Assembly: GCF_024714495.1 (NCBI RefSeq)
Contig: NZ_JAMZMJ010000005.1
Location: 248,001 to 312,000, forward strand
DNA: 64,000 nt
Direction: 5' to 3'
From: Marinoscillum pacificum
GTDB taxonomy: Bacteria; Bacteroidota; Bacteroidia; Cytophagales; Cyclobacteriaceae
Part shown: positions 25,537 through 34,246 of the stretch, in pieces
Position numbering within the stretch: the stretch's first letter is position 1
Layout of the letters: each line of letters begins with the position of its first letter
Position numbers and translations under genes: made by a program
The notes under the pieces: model-generated
Database searches by the model: none
What the model saw: only the letters and a program-made list of their open reading frames with translations
What the model was told of the DNA's origin: nothing

Positions 25537-26196
25537 ATGAAGAAAATTAATTGGCCTGATCATTTGACCAACCTGTTGGTAGTAATTCTTGGCATTACCA
25601 TTGCGTTCTATTTGGAAGGATGGAAAGAAAGTAAAAAGAGCTATAAACTCGAGCAACAATACCTGAGTAGCCTAGCTACAGATTTACACAGCGATAGAAT
25701 TTACCTGGACACCTTATTGGTCATTAACCGATCCATGGAGAAGAGTTTGAACATTCTCACTGGAGCTACCATCGGTAAGGCGTACAATGAAGATTCGCTC
25801 TTATTTCATGTATATTCTACGCAATACATCCCTCCATTTCAGCCTCAATCGGTCACCTATGAATCTTTGAAATCTACAGGCAATCTAGACCTAATCAAAG
25901 ATTTTGAGTTAAGGAATCGGATTGTAGAGCTTTACGAACAGTTTTACCGTGGAAGTAAAGAATATGATAAGGCACTTACTAATCATACTGACTCCTATGT
26001 TCAGCCGTATTTCATCCGAAACCTTGACTTTATAGATGGTGGACGAGTAAAAACTGATTTCTTAAAGGATAAAGAGGTACGAAATATGTTGTTTGCAGAA
26101 AAGAGTATTGCTCAAATGCGCACTACTTTCTACAAATCCTTAGACTCTCAATTAGACTCTCTCATTATTCAAGTAGATCGGGCAATTGAAAAATAA
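25537..26196 (+). CDS. DUF6090 family membrane protein
   Basis: The 219-residue protein begins with WPDHLTNLLVVILGITIAFYLEGW, one membrane helix followed by a conserved Glu-x-Trp, the hallmark of DUF6090. The rest is helical (SLATDLHSDRIYLDTLL) and presumably periplasmic. Function is unknown. Its last 11 bases overlap a GNAT gene that starts with TTG, so the two are probably co-translated. Confidence 0.8.
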   Translation: MKKINWPDHLTNLLVVILGITIAFYLEGWKESKKSYKLEQQYLSSLATDLHSDRIYLDTLLVINRSMEKSLNILTGATIGKAYNEDSLLFHVYSTQYIPPFQPQSVTYESLKSTGNLDLIKDFELRNRIVELYEQFYRGSKEYDKALTNHTDSYVQPYFIRNLDFIDGGRVKTDFLKDKEVRNMLFAEKSIAQMRTTFYKSLDSQLDSLIIQVDRAIEK

Positions 26197-26707
26197 CATC
26201 AATATATCTCTTAGAAATCTTCATGAAGACCAGGCTGAGGTACTAGCTGAATTGGCCAATAATAAGAAAATATGGGACAATGTACGAGATTTCTTTCCTC
26301 ATCCATTTACAACTCTAGATGCGATTGACTTCATCAAGAAGCAAAAACTGAATGAACCAGCAACACATTTGGCCATTTATTATGGAGATGATCTCACGGG
26401 AGTTATTGGCATAGATCCCATGAAAGATGTTTTCCGCAAAACCGGATACATTGGATACTGGATTGGCGAACCTTACTGGGGTAAAGGTATAGCAACAAAA
26501 GCCATCCAACTAATGACCGATTATAGCTTTCAAAATTTAGACTTGATCAAGATTCAGGCTGGGGTATTTGGACACAACATGGCATCTATTCGTGTGCTTG
26601 AGAAGGCCGGATTTAAGCTAGAAGGCAACCTGAAAAAAGCGGCTATTAAAAACCAGCAAATCGTTGATGATTTGATCTATGGGATGATTAATCCAGCATT
26701 TCAATAG
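26186..26707 (+). CDS. GNAT family N-acetyltransferase (RimJ/RimL type)
   Basis: The 173-residue protein has the acetyltransferase order: ISLRNLHEDQAEVLAELAN at the start, YIGYWIGEPYWGKGIATKAIQ as the acetyl-CoA loop (residues ~90-110), and the C-terminal NMASIRVLEKAGFKLEGNLKKA with the N-x-x-S-x-x-x-x-E-K-x-G-F motif. It resembles N-terminal-Ser/Ala or ribosomal-protein acetyltransferases, but the substrate is open. The start is a TTG inside the DUF6090 gene; no good ATG is available before the conserved region. Confidence 0.88.
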   Translation: MKNNINISLRNLHEDQAEVLAELANNKKIWDNVRDFFPHPFTTLDAIDFIKKQKLNEPATHLAIYYGDDLTGVIGIDPMKDVFRKTGYIGYWIGEPYWGKGIATKAIQLMTDYSFQNLDLIKIQAGVFGHNMASIRVLEKAGFKLEGNLKKAAIKNQQIVDDLIYGMINPAFQ

Positions 26708-26757
26708 CAACAAGTCAATCTCATTATTTTAAACAATAAATCCGTAAAACATAAAAC

Positions 26758-26780
26758 AAATACGGCATTTAACCGTATTT
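26758..26780. promoter_or_regulatory. operator candidate of the TacA/TacT-like pair
   Basis: AAATACGG-CATTTAA-CCGTATTT is a perfect 8-bp inverted repeat with a 7-base spacer, 27 bases before the antitoxin ATG. Type II antitoxins of this class usually repress their own promoter from such palindromes. Confidence 0.65.
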
Positions 26781-26806
26781 TTACAAAACACTAATATGAT
26801 ACAGAG

Positions 26807-27100
26807 ATGGACACTAATGAAGTAGCAAGGTTTGACGCTAAAATGTCAGTCTTGCACAAAAAGTTATTGGAGGAAGCTGCTAGTTTGAAAGGGTTTCGAA
26901 ATTTAACTGAGTATGTAATTACTACTATGGTTGAAGACGCAAAGGCTGTAGTTGAAGAATATTCAAAGGTTTTGTATTCAATTGAAGATAAAAAAAGAAT
27001 TATGAAAATCTTGAATGAGCCAACAGAGCTATCTGATTCATTCTTGAAAGCTTCGCAAAAACGAAGTAAAAGATTAGATAATGAAATTTATAACAGTTGA
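26807..27100 (+). CDS. DUF1778/TacA-type antitoxin
   Basis: The 97-residue protein has an N-terminal ribbon-helix-helix (residues ~5-45: ARFDAKMSVLHKKLLEEAA then FRNLTEYVITTM) that would bind the operator upstream. A C-terminal segment (LNEPTELSDSFLKASQK) would wrap and inhibit the toxin, as known for DUF1778 antitoxins. Its end overlaps the GNAT toxin start by 20 bases, the standard arrangement of these pairs. Confidence 0.88.
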   Translation: MDTNEVARFDAKMSVLHKKLLEEAASLKGFRNLTEYVITTMVEDAKAVVEEYSKVLYSIEDKKRIMKILNEPTELSDSFLKASQKRSKRLDNEIYNS

Positions 27101-27590
27101 TTTTGATAAGAAATATAATAGAGAACGTTTTTCATGCAGTCATGATTCACTAAATAATTATCTAAAAAGGCAAGCCACCAAAGAATCAAAAGCAGGGCTG
27201 GCCAAAGTTTATTTGTTAGTAAATACCTCGAACGAGGTTATCGGTTACTATTCATTATCTTCTTCAGAACTCCCAAAGGATTGCATTCCAGATGTAATGC
27301 TGAAAAAACTACCCAAAGGCTATACTGGATATCCTGCCATATTATTAGGACGACTAGCAGTTACCAAAAATGAAACAGGAAAAGGATTAGGAGGAGAACT
27401 TTTAGTCGATGCCATTCACCGATGTGTTATTCATTCTCTTTCTATTGGTACTTGTGTAATTATGATTGATCCAATAGATGAGAGTGCTACTAAATTCTAT
27501 GAGAAATTCATGTTCAAACGATTGCCTGATTCTGATAGAATGTTATTACATATTGACTTCAATCTTCGATCACACTTTGGACTAGAATGA
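27081..27590 (+). CDS. GNAT toxin (TacT-like)
   Basis: TacT-type toxins acetylate the amino group of charged tRNAs and block translation. The 169-residue protein starts with FSCSHDSLNNYLKRQATKE, the F/DCG-like N-terminal segment of these toxins. It has GYYSLSSSELP, the acetyl-CoA loop RLAVTKNETGKGLGGELL (residues ~92-110), and the C-terminal FYEKFMFKRLPDSDRML. Pairing with a DUF1778 antitoxin supports the toxin role over a metabolic GNAT. The tRNA target is not predictable here. Confidence 0.88.
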   Translation: MKFITVDFDKKYNRERFSCSHDSLNNYLKRQATKESKAGLAKVYLLVNTSNEVIGYYSLSSSELPKDCIPDVMLKKLPKGYTGYPAILLGRLAVTKNETGKGLGGELLVDAIHRCVIHSLSIGTCVIMIDPIDESATKFYEKFMFKRLPDSDRMLLHIDFNLRSHFGLE

Positions 27591-27684
27591 TTTGATCAAC
27601 CTTCAAATAACAGAGTTCAATTGGATTATTTCATCACCCAAAATATCCCCTGTAGGTGATAAAAGAGCCAACCAGAAAAAATGA

Positions 27685-28104
27685 TCACCAATTCATGTTA
27701 ATAGCAGAATGATTATTTCGATGGCTCCAGTAAATCCCACCGATTGCCATACAAATCCTCAAATACAGCAACGGTACCATAATCAAAAACTTCTGGAGGT
27801 CGACAATCACAACTCCTCTATCAATCATTGCTTGATAGTCTCTCGAAAAATCATCAGTATACAAAAACAGAAAAACCCTTCCTCCAGCTTGATTGCCAAT
27901 ACTCTGACGCTGTTTATCATCCGCTGCCTTTGCCAGCAACAAGGAACAGTTTTCATCTCCGGGTGGAGATACAACCACCCATCGCTTGTGCTTATCCAAT
28001 GAAGTATCCTCTATGAGCTTAAAGCCTAATATATTGGTGTAAAAATCAATAGCTTCAGCATAGTCTTTTACTACTAAAGCAATTTGAGCAATACGTTGGT
28101 TCAT
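27685..28104 (-). pseudogene. VOC (glyoxalase-like) family gene with C-terminal frameshift
   Basis: The first ~98 residues are a clean VOC start: IAQIALVVKDYAEAIDFYTN with the metal-site His replaced by Gln, then LGFKLIEDT and WVVVSPP. After VVIV the frame changes character. The +1 frame from about 27800 reads RPPEVFDYGTVAVFEDLYGN followed by RWDLLEPSK and a stop at 27713-27715, which is the normal VOC C-terminus with its Glu ligand. A single missing base near 27799-27803 explains this. It is either a decayed gene or a sequence error. Confidence 0.85.
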
Positions 28105-28119
28105 TGTACTCTAATCGAA

Positions 28120-28428
28120 TTAGGCTAACCTATTGGACTTCCCTCCATCATGCTCTTGAATGTAAACGTAAAAAGGTGCTAATATGTCAATAGAAGTAAT
28201 GCGATCTTTTACATTTATATTCAAGAAGTGTTCCTCAAAAATAGAATATGCTTTTAGATTACAAAGCTCCCTCAAACCATCATTATATTCCTCAATACAC
28301 ATACCATCTACTTCCTCAAAATATACTGCATCTTCAAGAATATCAGAATAGTTAGAGAATAATATAGGCCCCATTGGCCCCATCACAAGGTTATCTAATC
28401 TATTATTTAAGGAAAGCTCTGTTGGCAT
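28120..28428 (-). CDS. hypothetical protein
   Basis: The 102-residue acidic protein has no membrane segment and no motif I recognise. Cys pairs occur in DGMCIEEY and ELCNLKAY. It follows another small acidic - strand gene after 48 bases, so the two may form a pair. Nothing in it suggests a function. Confidence 0.5.
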   Translation of the reverse strand: MPTELSLNNRLDNLVMGPMGPILFSNYSDILEDAVYFEEVDGMCIEEYNDGLRELCNLKAYSIFEEHFLNINVKDRITSIDILAPFYVYIQEHDGGKSNRLA

Positions 28429-28476
28429 GAGATACTTTGGATTTAAGGAACCGTAAGTATTGAACTGTACACTCCC

Positions 28477-28749
28477 TTAAACAGAATCAAAAAAGAATAC
28501 CAAAGCTTGAATCGGTTTCTTATCCTCACTTAAGTCAATAAGCCGTTCAATCTCGGCATTAAATTCATCTAAAATATCCTCGCTTGAAATCATAGAATCA
28601 ATGAGATCTACCATCTTAATCAAATGATGCCTGACCTTTTCATTTATTTTTTCATGATCGGATTCATCATATTCGTTCAACGTATCTACAAACGATTTCT
28701 TCGCATGGACATAGGCATCATGACAGGAAAGAATTGATTCTTCTTTCAT
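28477..28749 (-). CDS. hypothetical protein
   Basis: The 90-residue acidic helical protein (first part SCHDAYVHAKKSFVDTLNEY) has no recognised domain. It sits upstream of the 102-residue hypothetical on the same strand and could be its operon partner. Confidence 0.5.
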   Translation of the reverse strand: MKEESILSCHDAYVHAKKSFVDTLNEYDESDHEKINEKVRHHLIKMVDLIDSMISSEDILDEFNAEIERLIDLSEDKKPIQALVFFFDSV

Positions 28750-29202
28750 TTATTTAAATTTATAGTGGTGCGGAAGATTATTAAATATTCGTTTGTCAAA
28801 TTACGTTTAACTGACGAATTGCCACCTAACAAATGTTGAAATCGTTCTGTCTCATAAAAAAACACCTAATTTTAGGTAACTAATAATAATGACAACTTAG
28901 TTCTAAAGGATTAGAATTCAGACAAGGTGAATAATCTCTTAATTATTGCTGAAAAACTCCTTTCAATTACCGGAAAAACAAATATCTAAGCAAGTAGCTA
29001 ACTCAATTAGCAAAATGAAAACGGCGCATAAAATATCATTTCCTTCAAAGCATAATCAACTTACTTTCTGAATCACCTAAGCCTTTCTTACTTACTAATA
29101 CCTAATAGGTCAAACAGTCACCCATTTTATTCTGTACATCATCAAAGACTTCACATATGACTTGTCTACTCACTTTTTACCAATTGGAACTCATATTAAA
29201 TA
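28750..29202. other. AT-rich intergenic region, no gene seen
   Basis: About 450 bases with stops in all frames, no RNA gene I can fold by eye, and no clear repeat. It may hold the promoter of the small - strand pair at its left end. Confidence 0.5.
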
Positions 29203-29616
29203 TCATATAAAAAACATAATCAGTATTAGAGCAAATGCACTTACAACGGTTGTGAAAATTCCAGTATTCCTTGACTTAGTCCATCCAGACATTCCAATTA
29301 CTGTAAGTAATGAAACAACACCTAACATATAACTCAAAATACCAATAATTCGAGGCTTGGTTAAGTCGGCATTAGTCACTTCAAAAGGATATCCTTCAGT
29401 AGTTTTCATTAAAATATTGGTGAGCGCAAATACAGCTACTAAAAAACATCCAGACGAAATCGTTGATACCTTCAGAATTGCATTATGCAGCCTATTGGAG
29501 TTGGAATTTATTATCAAATTAGCTGTGATGGCGATGGAAAACCCAGTCAATAACGCACATGTCAAGATCAAATGACCAGCTAATTGATTCCAGTAATCAA
29601 AAGAAAGTTCAAACAT
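29203..29616 (-). CDS. four-helix membrane protein
   Basis: The 137-residue protein has four hydrophobic helices (about 13-33, 45-65, 88-108, 115-137) and short polar loops. No family is recognised. It stands alone. Confidence 0.6.
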   Translation of the reverse strand: MFELSFDYWNQLAGHLILTCALLTGFSIAITANLIINSNSNRLHNAILKVSTISSGCFLVAVFALTNILMKTTEGYPFEVTNADLTKPRIIGILSYMLGVVSLLTVIGMSGWTKSRNTGIFTTVVSAFALILIMFFI

Positions 29617-29709
29617 AATAGTCTTTTAGATGCCCCAACAAATAAAACGATAGGTAAAGCGTCATTACTTTACATCATTCAAAATAACGGATTTCACACT
29701 CCCTGACAA

Positions 29710-29743
29710 CAAAAAACCTCCAAAATCATACAATCCTGGAGGT
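29710..29743 (-). terminator. terminator of the proB-proA-argD2 operon
   Basis: On the - strand ACCTCCA and TGGAGGT form a 7-bp stem with a 14-base loop, followed by six T. It lies 23 bases beyond the aminotransferase stop. Confidence 0.8.
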
Positions 29744-29765
29744 CTTCATTTTGTTTTGAGTCCTA

Positions 29766-30890
29766 TTACAAGGCCTTCTTAAACTCTTCCAAAAATTTAT
29801 CCGCCTCAGTCTTGGATAAATTCAAAGCAGGTAACAATCGAATAGTGTTTTTACCTGATGCGGAACCGGTAAATACATGATGATCAAACAATAACTTCTT
29901 ACGTAGTTCGGCAACTTCAAACTCCATATCGATACCAATCATCAAGCCTCTGCCACGAACCTCTACTACTTTATCTATACCTTTTAGCTCATTCATGATG
30001 TACTCACCTACATTTTTGGCATTTGCTAAAAGTTGCTCTTCTTCTATAACTTCTGCTACAGCTAATCCTGCAGCACATGCCAGGTGATTACCTCCAAATG
30101 TCGTTCCGAGCATTCCATACTTTGCTTCAAATTTTGGAGAGATAAGCACCCCTCCTATTGGAAAACCGTTACCCATGCCTTTAGCCATTGTGAATAGATC
30201 TGCCTCTACCCCATAATGATCATGAGCGTAAAAATCTCCTGTTCGTCCGTAGCCACACTGAACTGCATCAGCAATAAATACGGCTTGATACTCATCACAT
30301 AAACTACGTATCAATTTCATGAATGACTCGGATGGAATATTGATTCCACCAATACCCTGTATTCCTTCTACAATTACAGCTGCAATTTCATTCTCTGTAA
30401 AAGCTTGTTTTAAAGCCTCCTCATCATTGAACGGGAGTATCAGCGCATTTTCAGTTTCATTTACAGGAGCAACAATATTCTTATTATCTGTTACTGCAAC
30501 AGCTAAAGAAGTACGTCCATGAAATCCTTTAGTAAAAGATATGATCTTCTTTTTGCCCGTGTAGAAAGACGCTAGCTTCAAAGCATTTTCATTAGCTTCC
30601 GCTCCACTATTACATAGAAACAGATTCCAATCTGGCCTTCCTGCCAATGCACCTACTTTTTCCGCGAGTTGTTCCTGGAGCGGATTTTGAATTGAGTTGG
30701 AATAAAAGCCAAGTTTCTGTACTTGATCGGTTATACGCTTCACATAATGTGGATGGGAATGTCCTATAGAAATGACCGCATGTCCACCATAGAGATCAAG
30801 GTATTCTTGCCCATTCTTGTCATACACATAACTTCCTTTTCCACTTGCTATCTCAATCGGAAACAATGGATAAACATCAAATAATGCCAT
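29766..30890 (-). CDS. class III aminotransferase, ArgD/ornithine aminotransferase-like
   Basis: The 374-residue PLP enzyme has GHAVISIGHSHP, the phosphate-binding CNSGAEANENALKLAS, the ring-stacking DAVQCGYGRTG (Ala-Asp-Ala in place of Asp-Glu) and the Schiff-base Lys in FTMAKGMGNGFPIGG. It groups by length and motifs with Bacteroidota ArgD. It ends the proB-proA operon, 30 bases after proA. Next to a glutamate-semialdehyde pathway it could make ornithine from the semialdehyde, or be the second acetyl/succinylornithine enzyme known from Bacteroidota arginine clusters, where argD and proAB are neighbours. Confidence 0.88.
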   Translation of the reverse strand: MALFDVYPLFPIEIASGKGSYVYDKNGQEYLDLYGGHAVISIGHSHPHYVKRITDQVQKLGFYSNSIQNPLQEQLAEKVGALAGRPDWNLFLCNSGAEANENALKLASFYTGKKKIISFTKGFHGRTSLAVAVTDNKNIVAPVNETENALILPFNDEEALKQAFTENEIAAVIVEGIQGIGGINIPSESFMKLIRSLCDEYQAVFIADAVQCGYGRTGDFYAHDHYGVEADLFTMAKGMGNGFPIGGVLISPKFEAKYGMLGTTFGGNHLACAAGLAVAEVIEEEQLLANAKNVGEYIMNELKGIDKVVEVRGRGLMIGIDMEFEVAELRKKLLFDHHVFTGSASGKNTIRLLPALNLSKTEADKFLEEFKKAL

Positions 30891-30920
30891 TTATATCAAA
30901 AAATAATCTTCCAAAACTTC

Positions 30921-32174
30921 TTAACCTCTCACTTGTCCATCTCCACGAACTACCCATTTATAACTGGTAATTTCTCTAAGACCCATTGGTCCTCTGGCAT
31001 GTAACTTTTGTGTACTAATTCCAATTTCTGCGCCAAGCCCAAACTCACCTCCATCCGAGAAGGCTGTACTTGCATTCGAATATACGCACGCCGCATCTAC
31101 CTGTTGTAAAAATAGCTCAACAGTCTCCAAATTTTCTGACACAATCGCTTCGCTGTGTTTAGAACTATACTGTGCTATATGATCTAGCGCTTCTGTCAAT
31201 GAATTAACCACTTTGATGGACATCTTGTGAGACAACCACTCAATGCCGAAATCATCAACATCGGCAGCAATTAATAACTTTTGATCATAAGAAGATTGCA
31301 ATGCTTCAAATGACAATTGATCTGCATGGATTTCTACTGCATATTCTGCGTCCATTCCCTGGACAATAGCTGACAAATCTGTCAATCGATCTTTATGAAT
31401 GATCAAACAATCCAAAGCATTACAAACACTGACTCGCCTCGTTTTTGCATTCTGAACAATGGCTTTGGCCTTAGCTAAATCAGCATCCACATCCACATAA
31501 GTATGCACGATACCCGCACCAGTTTCAATGACCGGAATGGATGCATTTTTACGAACAAAATCTATCAATCCCTGACTTCCACGAGGAATAATGCAATCTA
31601 CCAGACCCTCAGCGGTTAGTATCACCGGTAAAGCCTCACGCTCAGCTGGAGCCAGAAGAACCGTATCTTCCAAACCATACTTACTTAAAACTTCACGAAT
31701 CACTGAAACGATAGCTTCATTAGAGTCTGCAGCATCACGGCTGCCTTTCAGCACACACGCATTTCCCGTTTTGAAGGTCAATGCAAATACGTCAAAAGTA
31801 ACATTGGGCCGGGATTCATAGACAACACCTATTACGCCAATAGGTACCGATATCCGTGCGATTCGAAGACCGTTTTCCTTCACATGCTCATCCAACACTT
31901 TACCCAAAGGATTAGGCAATTCTGCCACTCGCCTCATGTCACTGGCAATCGATTGGAGACGTGAAGCATTCAAAAGCAAGCGATCATATTTTGGATCAGT
32001 GGGATCCATTCGATCCAGATCCTTCTGATTAGCCTCTAGAATAATAATCTCTTTTGCTAGAGCAAGATCAGCTACTTCATTAAGTATTTTCTTCTTTTGA
32101 TCACCCGAAATAGCAATGAGTTTTCGACTTGCACTTTGGATGGCTTCTAATTGTTCAATCAACTGCTTTTCCAC
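30921..32174 (-). CDS. proA: gamma-glutamyl phosphate reductase
   Basis: ProA reduces glutamyl 5-phosphate to glutamate semialdehyde for proline. The 417-residue aldehyde-dehydrogenase-fold protein shows VIGVVYESRPNVT, NACVLKGSRDA and the catalytic Cys in TRRVSVCNALDCL. It ends in FGLGAEIGISTQKLHARGPMG, the ProA C-terminal motif. It starts 2 bases after the proB stop. Confidence 0.96.
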   Translation of the reverse strand: MEKQLIEQLEAIQSASRKLIAISGDQKKKILNEVADLALAKEIIILEANQKDLDRMDPTDPKYDRLLLNASRLQSIASDMRRVAELPNPLGKVLDEHVKENGLRIARISVPIGVIGVVYESRPNVTFDVFALTFKTGNACVLKGSRDAADSNEAIVSVIREVLSKYGLEDTVLLAPAEREALPVILTAEGLVDCIIPRGSQGLIDFVRKNASIPVIETGAGIVHTYVDVDADLAKAKAIVQNAKTRRVSVCNALDCLIIHKDRLTDLSAIVQGMDAEYAVEIHADQLSFEALQSSYDQKLLIAADVDDFGIEWLSHKMSIKVVNSLTEALDHIAQYSSKHSEAIVSENLETVELFLQQVDAACVYSNASTAFSDGGEFGLGAEIGISTQKLHARGPMGLREITSYKWVVRGDGQVRG

Positions 32175-32176
32175 TC

Positions 32177-32935
32177 CTACTTGGTTAAAAATCTGGTCCC
32201 TATCTCTTTCCCTTGTATAATGTCCAATACTACATTATCCACCTTTCCATTGGCTATATACGTTTCAACTCCATTGACAGCACATAAATTAGCAATGGCA
32301 TATTTGGATTGCATGCCTCCTCTACCCAACCCAGACTTCTCAGTGGAGATGTATGATTTTACAACAGTATCATTCAATGGAACTACATGAACTACCTTTT
32401 TATCCTGATCATAGATACCATCCACATTACTTAAAACAACCAACTTCTTAGCCCTAACCATTCGAGCTGTTAATCCTGCCAACTCATCATTATCTGTGAA
32501 CATCAACTCCGTAAGGGATACGACATCATTTTCGTTGACGATAGGTATAATTCCTTCTGATAGCAATCCTTCAAAACAATTGATCATGTTTTGATAATGC
32601 TCTCCTTCTGTAAAGTCTTCTTTGGTAGCCAAAACCTGAGCACATACCACACCATACTCTATGAACAACTCGAAATATCGCTTCATGAGCGTGGTTTGAC
32701 CAATAGCGGAAAACACTTGCCTCCTGATGGCTTCATCTTTGATCTGACTCTCGCCTAACACACTCTTACCAGCACCAACAGCACCAGAAGACACCAAAAT
32801 GGGGCACCAGCCTTCTCGTTTTAGTTTCACTAATTGAACAACTATCTCTCTGAATATCAGCGCATCCAGCTTACCATCTTCTCTGGTGAGAACATTAGTA
32901 CCCACCTTCACAACTATTCTGTTCTGTTGACTCAT
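32177..32935 (-). CDS. proB: glutamate 5-kinase
   Basis: ProB phosphorylates glutamate, the first step to proline. The 252-residue amino-acid-kinase-fold protein has VVKVGTNVL at the start, LVSSGAVGAGKSVL, VNENDVVSLTELMFTDNDELAG and GLGRGGMQSKYAIA. It is the kinase domain only: the C-terminal PUA domain of the E. coli enzyme is absent, as in many Bacteroidota. It is first in the proB-proA-argD2 operon. Confidence 0.96.
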   Translation of the reverse strand: MSQQNRIVVKVGTNVLTREDGKLDALIFREIVVQLVKLKREGWCPILVSSGAVGAGKSVLGESQIKDEAIRRQVFSAIGQTTLMKRYFELFIEYGVVCAQVLATKEDFTEGEHYQNMINCFEGLLSEGIIPIVNENDVVSLTELMFTDNDELAGLTARMVRAKKLVVLSNVDGIYDQDKKVVHVVPLNDTVVKSYISTEKSGLGRGGMQSKYAIANLCAVNGVETYIANGKVDNVVLDIIQGKEIGTRFLTK

Positions 32936-33137
32936 GAATTAACCATTTGTGGGGTGAAAGATTAATGTAACGGAAAATTAATCCGAATTTGAGGCATGTA
33001 AAAATTATATTTTACCAAATCACCATATCATAAAATTATATTTTTAATTACTCAACTTCATAGCGCAACCGTTAATGAAGTTTTACCTTAGCGCATCTAT
33101 CGAAAATCACTCTTTTTTAGCTACTACTATTGAACAT

Positions 33138-33962
33138 ATGAAAAGGCTATTATCAATCTCTTTTGCTCTTATTTTAGGGCTTACATCCTACGCTCAAACT
33201 ACGTACAAAACGCACACTAACCTGAGCTACTACGAGGTAAAAGATCAAACAGCTTACATGAAAGAAAGATGCAAGCTTGATTTATATGTACCCGAAAGCA
33301 TCAATGGGTTTCCTACAGTAGTCTGGTTTCATGGTGGTGGATTGACAGGAGGATCGAAAGAATTGCCTGAAGCTTTACAAAATAAAGGAATGGCCGTAAT
33401 TGGAGTTAACTATCGTCTTTCTCCAAAAGTAAAAGTGAAGGATTGTATTGCGGATGCTGCAGCTGCTGTTGCTTGGGCATTCAAGCATATTGCAGAGTAC
33501 GGAGGAGATCCTAATTTAATCTTTGTGTCTGGTCATTCTGCAGGTGGTTATTTAGCAAGCATGGTTGGCATGGATAAGTCCTGGTTAGCAAAGTATGAAA
33601 TTGATGCCAATGATATAGCTGGACTTATTCCATTTAGTGGTCATACTATTACTCACTTTACAGCAAGACAAGAAATGGGCATGCCGGGCCATCAACCATT
33701 AATCGACGAGCTAGCTCCACTCTATTTTGTAAGAGCTGATGCTCCGCCATTGTTGCTGATCACTGGAGATCGTGAATTGGAAATGCTGGGTAGATATGAA
33801 GAAAACGCTTACATGATGCGAATGATGCGCGTTGCTGGCCATCAGGATACGCGTCTGATGGAAATGGATGGCTATGGACATGGCATGACTTACCCAGCCT
33901 TTCCACTACTGGTAAATGAAGTTAGTCGAATTAAAAAATTGATTTATCCAGAATCAAAATGA
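33138..33962 (+). CDS. secreted alpha/beta hydrolase (carboxylesterase-like)
   Basis: An in-frame ATG at 33075 would add 21 residues before a clear signal peptide, so the start at 33138 is preferred (MKRLLSISFALILGLTSYAQ). The mature protein has the HGGG oxyanion-hole loop in VVWFHGGGLTGGS, the nucleophile elbow GHSAGGYLASM, and a His in DGYGHGMTYP near the end. This is an acyl-ester hydrolase of the BD-FAE/hormone-sensitive-lipase kind. Location in the periplasm or outside is expected. Substrate unknown. Confidence 0.85.
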   Translation: MKRLLSISFALILGLTSYAQTTYKTHTNLSYYEVKDQTAYMKERCKLDLYVPESINGFPTVVWFHGGGLTGGSKELPEALQNKGMAVIGVNYRLSPKVKVKDCIADAAAAVAWAFKHIAEYGGDPNLIFVSGHSAGGYLASMVGMDKSWLAKYEIDANDIAGLIPFSGHTITHFTARQEMGMPGHQPLIDELAPLYFVRADAPPLLLITGDRELEMLGRYEENAYMMRMMRVAGHQDTRLMEMDGYGHGMTYPAFPLLVNEVSRIKKLIYPESK

Positions 33963-34033
33963 CCTGATCCTGTATTTGGAAATATCAAAATAAATCCTGT
34001 AATTCAGATTGTTAACCAACAAACTATTCTCAA

Positions 34034-34204
34034 ATGACTGCAGGATACATCATTGCTCTGGCTTGTGCCATATGGGTGATCTATGACGTGGTAGCCAAAC
34101 AATCCCGTATGAGTGGTGGCTCCAAACTACTTTGGATCATATTCGCACTTATCTTCAACATCATCACTGCCATTGTCTACTATTTTGTTGTCAAGAGAAA
34201 ATAG
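34034..34204 (+). CDS. small membrane protein, PLDc_N-like
   Basis: A 56-residue ORF begins MTAGYIIALACAIWVIYDVV and ends with a hydrophobic helix and YYFVVKRK. The order of two helices separated by SRMSGGSKLLWIIF matches the PLDc_N domain (Trp-bearing second helix ending in a Tyr/Lys-rich tail), common as stand-alone peptides. ATG at 34034, stop TAG at 34202-34204, 42 bases before the cytochrome gene. Function unknown. Confidence 0.65.
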   Translation: MTAGYIIALACAIWVIYDVVAKQSRMSGGSKLLWIIFALIFNIITAIVYYFVVKRK

Positions 34205-34246
34205 ACAAACCGCTAATCTATTATCTAACAATTACTAGCCAACAAA

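Noticed and set aside
26186-27590. The two GNAT genes as one system
   Set aside because: The first is co-translated with DUF6090, the second pairs with an antitoxin behind its own operator; they are of different subfamilies.
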